Shown one piece after another: positions 61,187 to 64,000 of a stretch of 64,000 nucleotides of DNA. The stretch lies in contig JAJLRJ010000014.1 in assembly GCA_024195265.1 (NCBI GenBank), positions 24,681,009 to 24,745,008 of the forward strand, read 5' to 3'. The stretch is from Dendrophyllia cribrosa. Lineage: Eukaryota; Cnidaria; Anthozoa; Scleractinia; Dendrophylliidae. Position 1 is the first letter of the stretch. The number at the start of each line of letters is the position of its first letter. The translations under genes and the position numbers were made by a program. A model generated the notes under the pieces. That model saw only the letters and a list, made by a program, of their open reading frames with translations. It did not search any database and was not told the DNA's origin.

Positions 61187-63131
61187 GAAATAAAAAACGC
61201 GCCGAGTGCATTATTGAATTATATAAGCACGCGGGAATTTTTAAGAATACGAGAGAAGTGCAGAGAAGCACGAGCCAAAGGCGAGTGCTTCTCGCACTTC
61301 TCGAGTGTTCTTAAAAATTCCCAAGTGCTTATATAACTCAACAATGCACGAGGAACAAGTTTTTTTATTTCTTTTTTAAAATAAAAACGGTCAAAATGAA
61401 CCTTACGTCACGCGCGTGCTTTATCGAGTTATAATGAACTCGGTTTAACCAATCATAGCGCGCGCATTTCCTTGAGTATTTTATAAATATATATATATGT
61501 TGTAACACTAGTATAACTCTCCTGAGGAAGGCCGCGACGATCGAAACGTTGAGCAATTAAACATCTGAAAGTCCATTTGGAGTTATTACCCAACATTTTT
61601 TCGCGGTTTGCTACTCAAGACAGGGATACTAATTAAGGGATACTCAGAAGCCGCTTTAGTGGAAAAAGAAGAGCTTTCAGGGATAAAATCTTGCTTCGAG
61701 GAACTTCATACGTTTTTAATTACATTTTTCGATGGGAAGTTTTGTTAATATCAATCTGTGTTGTCCATTTTTATGTGTTTGTTCATTCATTGCATAGGTT
61801 GAAAAGCGAGTTTATGTAAACAAAACAAGACTTGGATTTCATAGTTCTATCTTTACTCGCGTCGCCTTATGCAAATATGTTTGTGAACAGAAAGCCGATG
61901 ATAAGCTTAACTAAGGTGAAAGGTCGGAAGCTCAAGAATTAAGATTGACGACGGGGCTATTTTTCAATTTTAGCAATTCTCAAAAACAGTAAGCTTATTA
62001 CGTGACCGTCTGCACAGTACATTTAGACCACACAAAAGTTCACAAAACAACTTTTTCTCGGTCTAAAATAACTAGTTTGACTAATTTCCGAATAAAATTC
62101 ACCTGTTGCGTATCAAAAAAGCCCGAAAAAACTGATTTGGAAATCAAACTTAAAAAAAAAATGCACAAACATATTTGCATATAAAGGCGACGCGATTGAA
62201 GATCCAAGTCTTATTTTGTTTACATAAAACCGCTTTTCAACCTATGTAATGAATGAACAAACACATAAAAACGGACAATACAATCTTCTTTCGAAAAATT
62301 TTAATCAAATCTCCATAAGTTTATGTTTAAAAGCAAAATGCGTACAAAATGCGCGTCGAGGCCGAGCTGTCTTCGATAAAAATTCAAGAAATCAATACAA
62401 CTGAATTTAATCTACACGTTTTATAAACAATTCTCCAAAACTAACGAGAACACTAAGAAAAAGTCAATCAGATTAATATCAACATAAATTCCCATCGAAA
62501 AATGTAATTTGTTTTACCTTTAAGTCCTTCGACCACTGTACTTGGAAATTCTTTAAATCTCCGCTTCTTTGGTTCTGAAATCCGTTAAACTAACATCTCC
62601 CCGCATTGCTAAAAACGTATGAAGTTCCTCGATGCAAGATTTTATTCCTGAAAGCTCTTCTTTTTCCACTAAAGCGGCTTCTGAGTATTTCTTAATTAGT
62701 ATCTCTGTCTTGAGTAGCAAACCGCAAAAAATAACGACTTTAATTCTCCGCAAAACACAGCAAAAGATCCTGCAACTAAAGTTTTTACCGAGCTGACGGC
62801 TGTGTAGCCGCGCGAAAAACAAAGCCCCGCTTTGCTTTCAAAATTGCTAAGATTCCGGATGTTACGCGACGTCATACGCGCATGTTTTGCGACGTCATAC
62901 GCGCCCGCGAATTAGCCCTGCCCAACGGACACACATTACACACGCGCGCCCGCGAAACATTCCGCTAGCCATGACCATGAAAAATGACGGGCATAGGTTC
63001 TATGAGTATGGGGCTACGCAGCGCGGAAGCTCCGCTAAAATTTACTTTTCTTCTCTTACAGATCATACAGACGCGTTAGGCCAGCAAAAGCGTTGTCGGG
63101 TAGAAATGTTATAGAGTTTGAAAACAATGTC
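31820..63131 (-). CDS. Gene B: LRR + GCC2/GCC3 + multi-pass membrane protein, 3' part
   Basis: Gene model: join of 63131-63060, 57141-57067, 54758-54687, 53232-53161, 48305-48234, 43643-43554, 39481-39407, 38894-38823, 37168-36957, 35481-35356, 34120-32558 and 32166-31820. The total is 2848 nt and the frame is unbroken over all eleven junctions (948 residues plus stop), which is strong internal support. Layout: about eight LRR units, a linker, two cysteine-rich ephrin-receptor-like (GCC2/GCC3) segments, about eight or nine membrane segments and an acidic tail. An extracellular sensor with a multi-pass membrane part is inferred; ligand and signalling are unknown. The start (signal peptide, perhaps an Ig domain as in gene A) lies right of the window. 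The introns carry most of the transposons listed here. Confidence 0.8.
32558..34120 (-). CDS. Gene B exon: cysteine-rich end and multi-pass membrane region
   Basis: 1563 nt, acceptor TTTCACAG, donor GTAAGA; unspliced, the frame would stop at 32508. About 120 cysteine-rich residues come first (FKECRKCEEGMEC, GYKGPLCSVCSSGYY), the end of the GCC2/GCC3-type ectodomain. Membrane segments follow, at residues (of the frame from 34076) about 122-145, 168-187, 225-245, 273-292, 333-355, 405-441, 452-470 and 485-506. Between the last pairs is NYKGLSWYWELVEMSRKVI, a motif like the one found in other multi-pass proteins that follow GCC2/GCC3 modules. A DDDSSDDPGPD loop is cytoplasmic or luminal. Function is unknown; it is not a canonical 7TM GPCR. 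Confidence 0.85.
34121..35355. other. Gene B intron
   Basis: No exon or named repeat recognised; a GGAGTGGAGTGGAGTG tandem lies at 34450-34474. Confidence 0.4.
35356..35481 (-). CDS. Gene B exon: GCC2/GCC3 module 2
   Basis: 126 nt, phase 1 to 1, acceptor TGTTTTCAG, donor GTAAAC. It encodes GGYYSDDVGFVGTSCKKCPN, then GSFVAFDKAPGTQSQDCKTC and PLG, the 'G.y......C..CP.Gt......g...C..C' pattern of ephrin-receptor-like cysteine-rich repeats. Confidence 0.9.
   Translation of the reverse strand: MDITRMMLGSSVQAARNVQMVPLLPLIKHRERNLKIAKLAP
35690..36190 (+). pseudogene. LINE reverse transcriptase remnant in gene B intron
   Basis: Plus strand, opposite to gene B. It reads YANDTVIFTSSSDIDVIQNS (YADD box changed to YAND), a stop, SWTRDNELIIS, then 35884-36186 MLFGTG, SYKYLGVHLDPTLNFDTHF and RVNLLRRFRSSID. 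This is the palm/thumb part of a CR1- or Jockey-like RT. Internal stops and the Asp-to-Asn change make it dead. Confidence 0.75.
36480..36640. repeat. Tandem duplication, about 80-bp unit
   Basis: Two units start GCGCTAGACGATTTTTACTT (36488 and 36570) and share ACTAGAGTTTTCTT/ACTAGAGTTTTTTT. Probably the LINE 3' UTR. Confidence 0.7.
36727..36867. mobile_element. Short MITE, CCCGGTTGTTCAAAAGGTGG ends
   Basis: 141 bp; CCCGGTTGTTCAAAAGGTGG is inverted at the right end. Next to the ends is the self-complementary GGATAGCGCTATCC. Followed by an ATT microsatellite (36900-36931). Confidence 0.85.
36957..37168 (-). CDS. Gene B exon: linker and GCC2/GCC3 module 1
   Basis: 212 nt, phase 2 in and phase 1 out, acceptor TACTCTAG, donor GTATCA. 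It has about 45 residues of linker (NPINSETDAIEVALATSG...), then TQYFLPCPVGTFSNSSSQGA and KRCTPCPPG, the first ephrin-receptor-like cysteine segment. The phase change joins the LRR block to the cysteine-rich block. Confidence 0.88.
37638..37665 (-). ncRNA. Hammerhead-like core, family 1
   Basis: As the other family-1 cores, but stem II has one change (AGTGC for GGGC), so pairing is weaker. Confidence 0.4.
37682..37709 (+). ncRNA. Hammerhead-like core, family 1
   Basis: Identical to the core at 12409-12436. Confidence 0.45.
37960..38145. repeat. Repeat-rich segment with GACAAA/TTTGTC words
   Basis: Short inverted words (ACAAATTTTTGTC, ACAAACTTTGTC) recur, with AGTGCGRACGGT at both sides in direct orientation. 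Probably a small mobile element; ends unclear. Confidence 0.35.
38655..38780. mobile_element. MITE, CCAGGGGTCAATTTAATAAAA ends
   Basis: 126 bp; the left end reads CAGGGGTCAATTTAATAAAA, with inverted right end TTTTATTAAAGTGACTCC. The centre also holds inverted TACACTTGTAATTTACAAGTG-type words. Confidence 0.75.
38823..38894 (-). CDS. Gene B exon: degenerate LRR
   Basis: 72 nt, phase 2 to 2, acceptor TTATTTTTCAG, donor GTCAGT. It reads FIKNRTLGTLKFVSNGRRRC then TIYL. Only some LRR positions are kept, but length, phase and splice sites match the other repeat exons and the joined frame stays open. It may be a C-terminal cap unit (one Cys). Confidence 0.55.
39407..39481 (-). CDS. Gene B exon: LRR
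   Basis: 75 nt, phase 2 to 2, acceptor TTTCTTTCTGTCAG, donor GTAACG. It reads YLLRTYLKKLSLDSITGLRG then LDSN, with leucines at the LRR positions but without the usual Asn at position 5. Confidence 0.65.
39482..41632. other. Gene B intron
   Basis: Apart from the ribozyme-like motif at 39959-39992, nothing recognised. Frames at 40719-41009 and 41327-41100 lack protein-like features. Confidence 0.4.
39959..39992 (-). ncRNA. Hammerhead-ribozyme-like motif, decayed
   Basis: Minus strand: CTGATAA (one base off CTGANGA), stem II AGACT/AGTC, GAAAC-GTC. Probably a PLE end. Confidence 0.35.
41633..41735. mobile_element. Small MITE
   Basis: AGTTATAGTGC at the left is inverted as GCACTATAACCG at the right, with GATTCCTAGCC/GGCTATAGGTT-like inner pairing. 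About 100 bp. Confidence 0.5.
41888..42003. repeat. Near-perfect palindrome
   Basis: The arms are about 57 nt and read TTTTACCTCATTAGTATTCT, with a second TTAGTATTCTTTA unit inside each arm. Four copies of the word ATTAGTATTC or its complement in 116 bp. Confidence 0.85.
42126..42386 (-). pseudogene. Crypton-type (DUF3504-like) N-terminal fragment
   Basis: From ATG 42386 the frame reads MSSKQRFRQPKTVDEEKEIL, then VPKSTRSVNKWSVKIFSEWQ and LADMTAESLNFWLT, the N-terminal domain that in ZMYM2/QRICH1/KIAA1958-type and Crypton proteins precedes the recombinase fold. It stops at TGA where the family continues, and no recombinase part follows. The open frame extends upstream to 42701 without resemblance. 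It is another piece of the element type at 10557-11787, antisense to it. Confidence 0.6.
42899..43146. mobile_element. MITE, GACCATTTTACAGTTGTC ends
   Basis: ATAGACCATTTTACAGTTGT is inverted as CGACTGTAAAATGGACAAT at 43124-43142. Beyond it, words such as TTGCACACAAAACTGCAAGG recur after the SINE (43450), so the SINE split a further repeat. Confidence 0.6.
43285..43410 (+). mobile_element. tRNA-derived SINE
   Basis: The head has box A TAGCTCGGTTGAAAGAGC and box B GGGTTCAAATTAG (about 43292-43350). A short body follows, then (AAAT)n-type tail ATAAATAAATAAATAAAG ending near 43410. The sequence on both sides is similar, consistent with insertion in a repeat. Confidence 0.65.
43554..43643 (-). 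CDS. Gene B exon: LRR with extension
   Basis: 90 nt, phase 2 to 2, acceptor CTTTTAG, donor GTGAGT. One LRR (FLNANQLVNIPNGTFVNSN, LFYV) followed by six extra residues. Confidence 0.8.
44962..46345 (-). pseudogene. Coding remnant of the TTAA element
   Basis: Frames 46345-46067, 46262-45702 and 45258-44962 (minus). Words: LTICPKHRHNLWKYWRP and YPNHKERK (a C/H-rich box, probably zinc-binding), and further on LFSRDEWLSRKQVQFYFSRL with an acidic tail. The order and the C-P-x-H-R / W-R-P pattern look like one transposon protein found widely in cnidarian genomes, but I cannot name a Pfam family. Frameshifts between the parts make it non-functional. Confidence 0.5.
46395..46539. repeat. Perfect hairpin inside the TTAA element
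   Basis: AAAGGCTGACTGTACAGTTG is inverted at 46509-46528, and the arms of about 65 nt meet at CAGGCCTTG. This is a smaller fold-back insertion inside the nested transposon. Confidence 0.85.
47767..47840 (+). other. tRNA-like sequence in HINE copy 2
   Basis: A box-B-like GGTTGAAGTCT (47811-47821) after a decayed box A, then a T-run. It occupies the same position as 1297-1366 in copy 1, so the tRNA-like part belongs to the element family. Confidence 0.4.
48234..48305 (-). CDS. Gene B exon: LRR
   Basis: 72 nt, phase 2 to 2, acceptor ATCTACAG, donor GTAAGT. It encodes YLQNNMITSVTYETFAKNTY then LLYR. It is 190 bp from the HINE 3' end. Confidence 0.85.
48451..48739. mobile_element. MITE, TTAGAGCAGTTTTTCAATTG ends
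   Basis: 289 bp. The left end TTAGAGCAGTTTTTCAATTG is matched inverted by CAATTGAAAACTGCTCTAA. The inside has several ATTGG-type words (CCAATCA/TGATTGG) in both orientations. Confidence 0.85.
48788..50063 (+). mobile_element. CGGACA-type element, longest copy, with conserved short frame
   Basis: Starts near CACTATAACGGACA and ends near GTCCGTTATAG (50046-50056), likely terminal inverted repeats. The segment 48880-49380 recurs at 59695-60250, 61590-61730 and (inverted) 62520-63045. In all copies a frame such as 49098-49352 keeps EYSEAALVEKEELSGIKSC and EELH with few changes. No known domain. It may be a leftover coding exon of the parent element. Confidence 0.6.
50064..50321. other. Gene B intron, no feature recognised
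   Basis: AT-rich sequence, nothing named. Confidence 0.35.
50322..50352 (-). ncRNA. Hammerhead-ribozyme-like motif near a PLE
   Basis: Minus strand: TTGAAGA (one base off the core box), stem II CAAC/GTTG, TCGAAA-GCTC. It lies on the same strand as, and downstream of, the endonuclease fragment at 52300-52670, separated by the palindrome. Confidence 0.45.
50537..52292. repeat. 1.75-kb palindrome (arms about 790 bp)
   Basis: 50537-51327 matches the inverse of 51505-52292 at roughly nine bases in ten, with a 177-bp centre. The ends are TTTTCCCTCCAGTTTC and its complement; the inner edges are GGTGAAGCGCAACGCATTTC and the related complement. No coding sequence. The divergence between arms suggests an old palindrome or two inverted insertions. 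Confidence 0.85.
52300..52670 (-). pseudogene. PLE GIY-YIG endonuclease fragment
   Basis: Minus strand: PVKTLQQEFPAPKFRPKKK, then SWSYIGETGRSFNARKKGHT (the YIG and R boxes of GIY-YIG nucleases), NVANHAWSKNHHIDFENAFL. This is the EN domain of a Penelope-like retroelement; RT is missing upstream. The frame is open over about 370 nt. The usual 'GIVY' first half is changed (residues before SYIG). Confidence 0.75.
52925..53030 (-). repeat. LINE 3' end, minus strand
   Basis: In reverse complement: GAGGTCGGGAGATTGGGCGA, CCACTCCTCGCAC, AATAAATTTACTTATTTTAC. It is related to the 3' end at 8690-8790. It ends 130 bp from an LRR exon of gene B. Confidence 0.55.
53161..53232 (-). CDS. Gene B exon: LRR
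   Basis: 72 nt, phase 2 to 2, acceptor ATTTACAG, donor GTAAGT. It encodes DLSHNKIKYLPNGVFSSLQW then LLQV. Confidence 0.88.
53452..54090 (+). repeat. 600-bp duplicated segment, copy 2
   Basis: Partner of 28655-29270. Contains an extra 40-60 bp around 53805-53850 relative to the first copy. Confidence 0.8.
54204..54231 (+). ncRNA. Decayed hammerhead-like motif
   Basis: CTGAAGA, stem II AGCC/AGCC-like, then AAAA in place of GAAA. Poor core; listed because followed by GCAATAAAG as in other PLE ends (57703). Confidence 0.25.
54355..54645 (-). mobile_element. HINE/Helentron-like element, copy 3
   Basis: Minus orientation: AACTCGTGAATA/TATTCACGAGTT subterminal repeats (54374-54385 and 54627-54638) and the 3' end AACTCATAGGAGCCCTTGAT (54373-54354 read on minus), with a partly decayed hairpin. 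Only 290 bp and internally unrelated to the other copies. Confidence 0.5.
54687..54758 (-). CDS. Gene B exon: LRR
   Basis: 72 nt, phase 2 to 2, acceptor CTCTTACAG, donor GTAAGG. It encodes YLRFNNIQHLDADGFTGLTN then LEFL. Confidence 0.88.
55150..55350 (+). mobile_element. Diverged PLE terminal repeat with intact hammerhead-like core
   Basis: Recognisable from TTATATAAACC..ACAACCCACAATTTCTTGAT to TTTCTATAAAAACTAAC, matching the order of the 12300-12555 arm with many changes. The core at 55206-55233 is the best in the window. Confidence 0.6.
55206..55233 (+). ncRNA. Hammerhead-like core, complete consensus
   Basis: CTGACGA (exact CUGANGA), stem II GGGC...GCTC, GAAA, C-GTC. All invariant core positions are present, with the very short stem III seen in PLE ribozymes. 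Self-cleavage is possible but would need a dimer or an extended stem. Confidence 0.55.
55671..55996. mobile_element. MITE, CTTTAAGGCCCGTTTACAC ends
   Basis: About 325 bp. TTAAGGCCCGTTTACACTTG is inverted at the right end (GTGTAAACGGGCCTTAA). TGCGATTTTTG/GTCGC words repeat inside in both orientations. AAGCAAACAA stands on both sides (55661-55670 and 55999-56008) as a possible target duplication. Confidence 0.8.
56010..57066. other. Gene B intron, no feature recognised
   Basis: A GC-richer patch at 56180-56290 (CAGCGCCCCGGGGC) and an ACCGGAAGTGAA word at 56440 stand out; no gene seen. Confidence 0.35.
57067..57141 (-). CDS. Gene B exon: LRR
   Basis: 75 nt, phase 2 to 2, acceptor TCTTTTCAG, donor GTGAGA. 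It encodes RLSSNQIQTFQSVDTFSGLT then KLKLM; one residue longer than the standard unit. Confidence 0.85.
57163..57196 (+). ncRNA. Hammerhead-like motif with a closed stem III
   Basis: ATGATGA (C3 changed to A), stem II GGCC-cagaa-GGCC, GAAA, stem III ACAG-TA-CTGT, then C. The only motif here with a proper 4-bp stem III hairpin. It starts 22 nt from the gene B exon, within the upstream intron. Confidence 0.45.
57201..57362. repeat. (TA)n microsatellites with short tandem repeat
   Basis: Two TA runs (57201-57236 and 57318-57362) flank two copies of ATATTGACAAAGTTATAGTC. The sequence AATTGTAAATTTTGTCAAT next to them is inverted at 60941-60965, after the ribozyme-like motif at 60904, which suggests a PLE origin. 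Confidence 0.8.
57703..57731 (+). ncRNA. Hammerhead-like core
   Basis: CTGAAGA, stem II AGGCC-gtgat-GGCC, GAAAC-GTA. The core is complete. Followed by GGGTCAATAAAGC. Possible PLE end. Confidence 0.5.
57914..58095. mobile_element. Perfect-arm palindromic MITE
   Basis: The arms are about 75 nt (CCACCGGTTTTCCGTGGTGT at the outside) around GACTCACGAGGCGCAGCCGA. A diverged outer part follows to about 58280. Very recent, since the arms are almost identical. Confidence 0.85.
58308..58720. mobile_element. Complete tRNA-like TIR element
   Basis: 413 bp with about 105-bp, nearly perfect terminal inverted repeats (58308-58413 and 58612-58720) inserted in a TA run. Its centre corresponds to 10200-10370, but the segment 58506-58605 is inverted relative to that copy, with breakpoints inside the tRNA-like part: box B stays on minus while box A is now on plus. 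A fragment of the TIR recurs at 61107-61148. Confidence 0.8.
58738..59370 (-). pseudogene. PLE reverse transcriptase fragment
   Basis: Minus strand: near 59340 WMQHLPNLTFLK-type words; about 59190-59110 DKGSRFIILSQQEYQDKM; then 58977-58738 EPKPGVAFGNVKTHKKDNPH and RLITSCYGTAIERLSAFTYN. The order (DKGS box, then the 'G..YG.PKtHK' and 'SS.GT..e.LS.f' boxes) is that of the PLE RT N-terminal half. The catalytic YxDD part is missing; stops and frameshifts are present. Confidence 0.75.
59412..59694. repeat. MITE-like segment
   Basis: CTGAAACAGTGGATAGCA (near 59425) and CTCACTGTTTCAG (59578) are inverted words around a CGCTCTGATTGGC stretch; ends not resolved. Confidence 0.4.
59695..60250 (+). mobile_element. 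CGGACA-type element, copy 2
   Basis: Matches 48880-49380 with about nine bases in ten plus a 50-bp insertion of CGCGTATGACG-type words. The frame with SEAA...KRAFRDK is broken here. Confidence 0.65.
60300..60740 (+). pseudogene. PLE GIY-YIG fragment, plus strand
   Basis: Reads SKCGSRKCEV, then TKYFLFP, NCNSCNVVYLITCKICGLLY and YVGSTTTKFNL, followed after frameshift by 60537-60740 HLWSEGHNGLTDVKIQIIDR and NTLSPYGLNDND. These are the linker CCHH box, GIY-YIG core (VYLITC...YVGST) and C-terminal box of a PLE endonuclease. It may be part of the same insertion as the RT piece at 58738-59370, which is inverted to it. Confidence 0.75.
60904..60935 (+). ncRNA. Hammerhead-like motif downstream of PLE endonuclease
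   Basis: CTGATGA, stem II AGGCTG-ttgaatg-CAGCC, then AAAA where GAAA is expected. Strong stem II, but the G12 position is lost. Located 165 nt after the endonuclease frame on the same strand. Confidence 0.4.
61522..61550 (+). ncRNA. Hammerhead-like motif, decayed
   Basis: CTGAGGA, stem II weak (AGGCC/GATC), GAAAC-GTT. Followed by AAACATCTGAAAGTCC, the word of the palindrome at 9866-9990. Confidence 0.35.
61590..63045. mobile_element. CGGACA-type element, inverted pair (copies 3 and 4)
   Basis: 61590-61975 is in the same orientation as 49130-49970, with an internal deletion. 61985-63045 is a longer copy in reverse, so the two meet head-on near 61980. The minus frame 62822-62553 keeps KYSEAALVEKEELSGIKSC and EELH. 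Its outer end, with GGAAGCTCCGCTAAAA, lies 15 bp from the donor site of the LRR exon at 63060. Confidence 0.65.
63060..63131 (-). CDS. Gene B exon: LRR (first in window)
   Basis: 72 nt, phase 2 to 2, acceptor TTTTTTAG, donor GTAAGA. It encodes TLFSNSITFLPDNAFAGLTR then LYDL. The gene continues to the right of the window. Confidence 0.87.
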
Positions 63132-64000
63132 CTAAAAAACATTAAAATTGATTTTAATTAGTCGTTGAATGAGTTGTTAACGATAAAACTTACAGCATAT
63201 GTAAAAAAGATCAGCAAGAAGGTTTCGAATATTGTTTTCTTTATTTCAGATTCCTACAAATATTACGAAAAGAGAAATAATGATCCTGTTTTTTTTTTTT
63301 ACAGTAAAGGGTTGAACGATGCTCTTTAGCTACACTTACCATTACTTTCCGTCCTACTCTTGAACGTGGGTTTTACGCTATCGAGTCCGATTTCGTTCAA
63401 TATTTAACGGTTATTTTACAATCAGGGTCCAACCTTGTGTCATGTGAAGTGTTTCGAGTCTGCAAATAAACTCTGCAAATTTATCATTTCTTGCTCTGCT
63501 GTATGGCTATGGTACTGTTCGTTTTTCGATATTTTCAAAATTAAAATTGAGATTTTAATTCCGATTTATGAGCATAGATGTATTGGCAGTGAAAATTTCA
63601 ACATGTTTAGGACCATGGGTTGCTTTGAAAAATATTCAGAAAGGTGTCATGTTAGTGGAAGTGACGAAACTGTTTGCGACTCTGGGTCCGTTTTAGAAAA
63701 ATTAAATTTCCGACTAGTTTCCTTTGATATGGAGGTCGGGAGGTCGCGAGTTTGAATCTCAGCTGGCTGTGTTAAACACCTTGTCTCGCGTCATTTTTTT
63801 TATATAAAAAGGTGGAATTGCGCCCATCTTACAATGTTGGAAGACGTTTAAGGCCAGAGAATATATCCACGGGAAGGTCTTTTATATTGTTGTACTGCAG
63901 TGACCTTTGAAAAGATACAATGGCAAAAGACAAAAATAACAATTAAAGCCATATTTGATGGACGAGCTTCATGTAACTTGATCAATAAAAAAATGATGGT
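63132..64000. other. Right edge, gene B intron
   Basis: No exon found. A box-B-like GCGAGTTTGAATCTC lies at 63742-63756 (tRNA-like scrap). The plus frame at 63435-63755 is cysteine-rich but has no recognisable domain. Confidence 0.35.

Noticed and set aside
1..64000. CRISPR arrays, operons, rRNA
   Set aside because: No regularly spaced repeats with unique spacers, no ribosomal RNA sequence, and the genes have introns.

Overview
This is a repeat-packed eukaryotic window, most likely from a cnidarian and probably an anthozoan such as a stony coral. That is inferred from intron-rich LRR/Ig receptor exons scattered among fold-back MITEs, Penelope-like elements (PLEs), Crypton-type remnants, LINEs and a Gypsy-type LTR element. 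No prokaryotic feature or CRISPR array is visible. Most long reading frames are transposon remnants or shadows; the host genes are made of 70-250 nt exons found by splice sites and phase.

Two host genes lie head-to-tail on the minus strand. Gene B (63131 down to 31820; 5' end outside the window) has eight LRR-type exons in phase 2, two cysteine-rich GCC2/GCC3 (ephrin-receptor-like) exons, a long exon with about eight or nine membrane segments, and a last exon with an acidic cytoplasmic tail. All eleven exon junctions keep one frame: 2848 nt, 948 residues plus stop. Gene A (16991 down to 2215; 3' end outside the window) starts with a signal-peptide exon, then an Ig-domain exon, an LRRNT-like cysteine-rich exon and two LRR exons, also fully in phase. 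A and B look like neighbouring members of one receptor family, each supplying the end the other lacks here. An antisense copy of one gene A LRR exon lies at 10034-10105, and about 600 bp of non-coding DNA is shared between the space separating the genes (28655-29270) and a gene B intron (53452-54090).

Mobile DNA, left to right: 0.1-1.7 kb, a fold-back element carrying a Helentron-like (HINE) insertion; 3.3-8.6 kb, a LINE 3' end split by a decayed Gypsy element that itself carries a Tigger/pogo-like MITE; 8.8-9.1 kb, a hexanucleotide satellite; 10.1-12.6 kb, a tRNA-like element, a broken Crypton and a PLE fold-back; 20-26.8 kb, a LINE and several large inverted-repeat elements; 30-38 kb, PLE pieces, LINE and MITE debris in and near gene B; 43.7-48.0 kb, a HINE holding a 3.7 kb TTAA-flanked element with about 900 bp terminal repeats; 48.8-63 kb, copies of an AT-flanked element, a 1.75 kb palindrome and PLE fragments.

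A recurrent theme is the hammerhead-ribozyme-like core (CTGANGA / stem II / GAAA), seen at 14 places on both strands. One family of it is tied to a PLE endonuclease fragment, and two compact units carry two of these motifs on opposite strands between 17-bp and 13-bp target-site duplications, so the fold-back appears to have moved as a unit. All coordinates come from reading by eye; no alignment, HMM or folding program was run.
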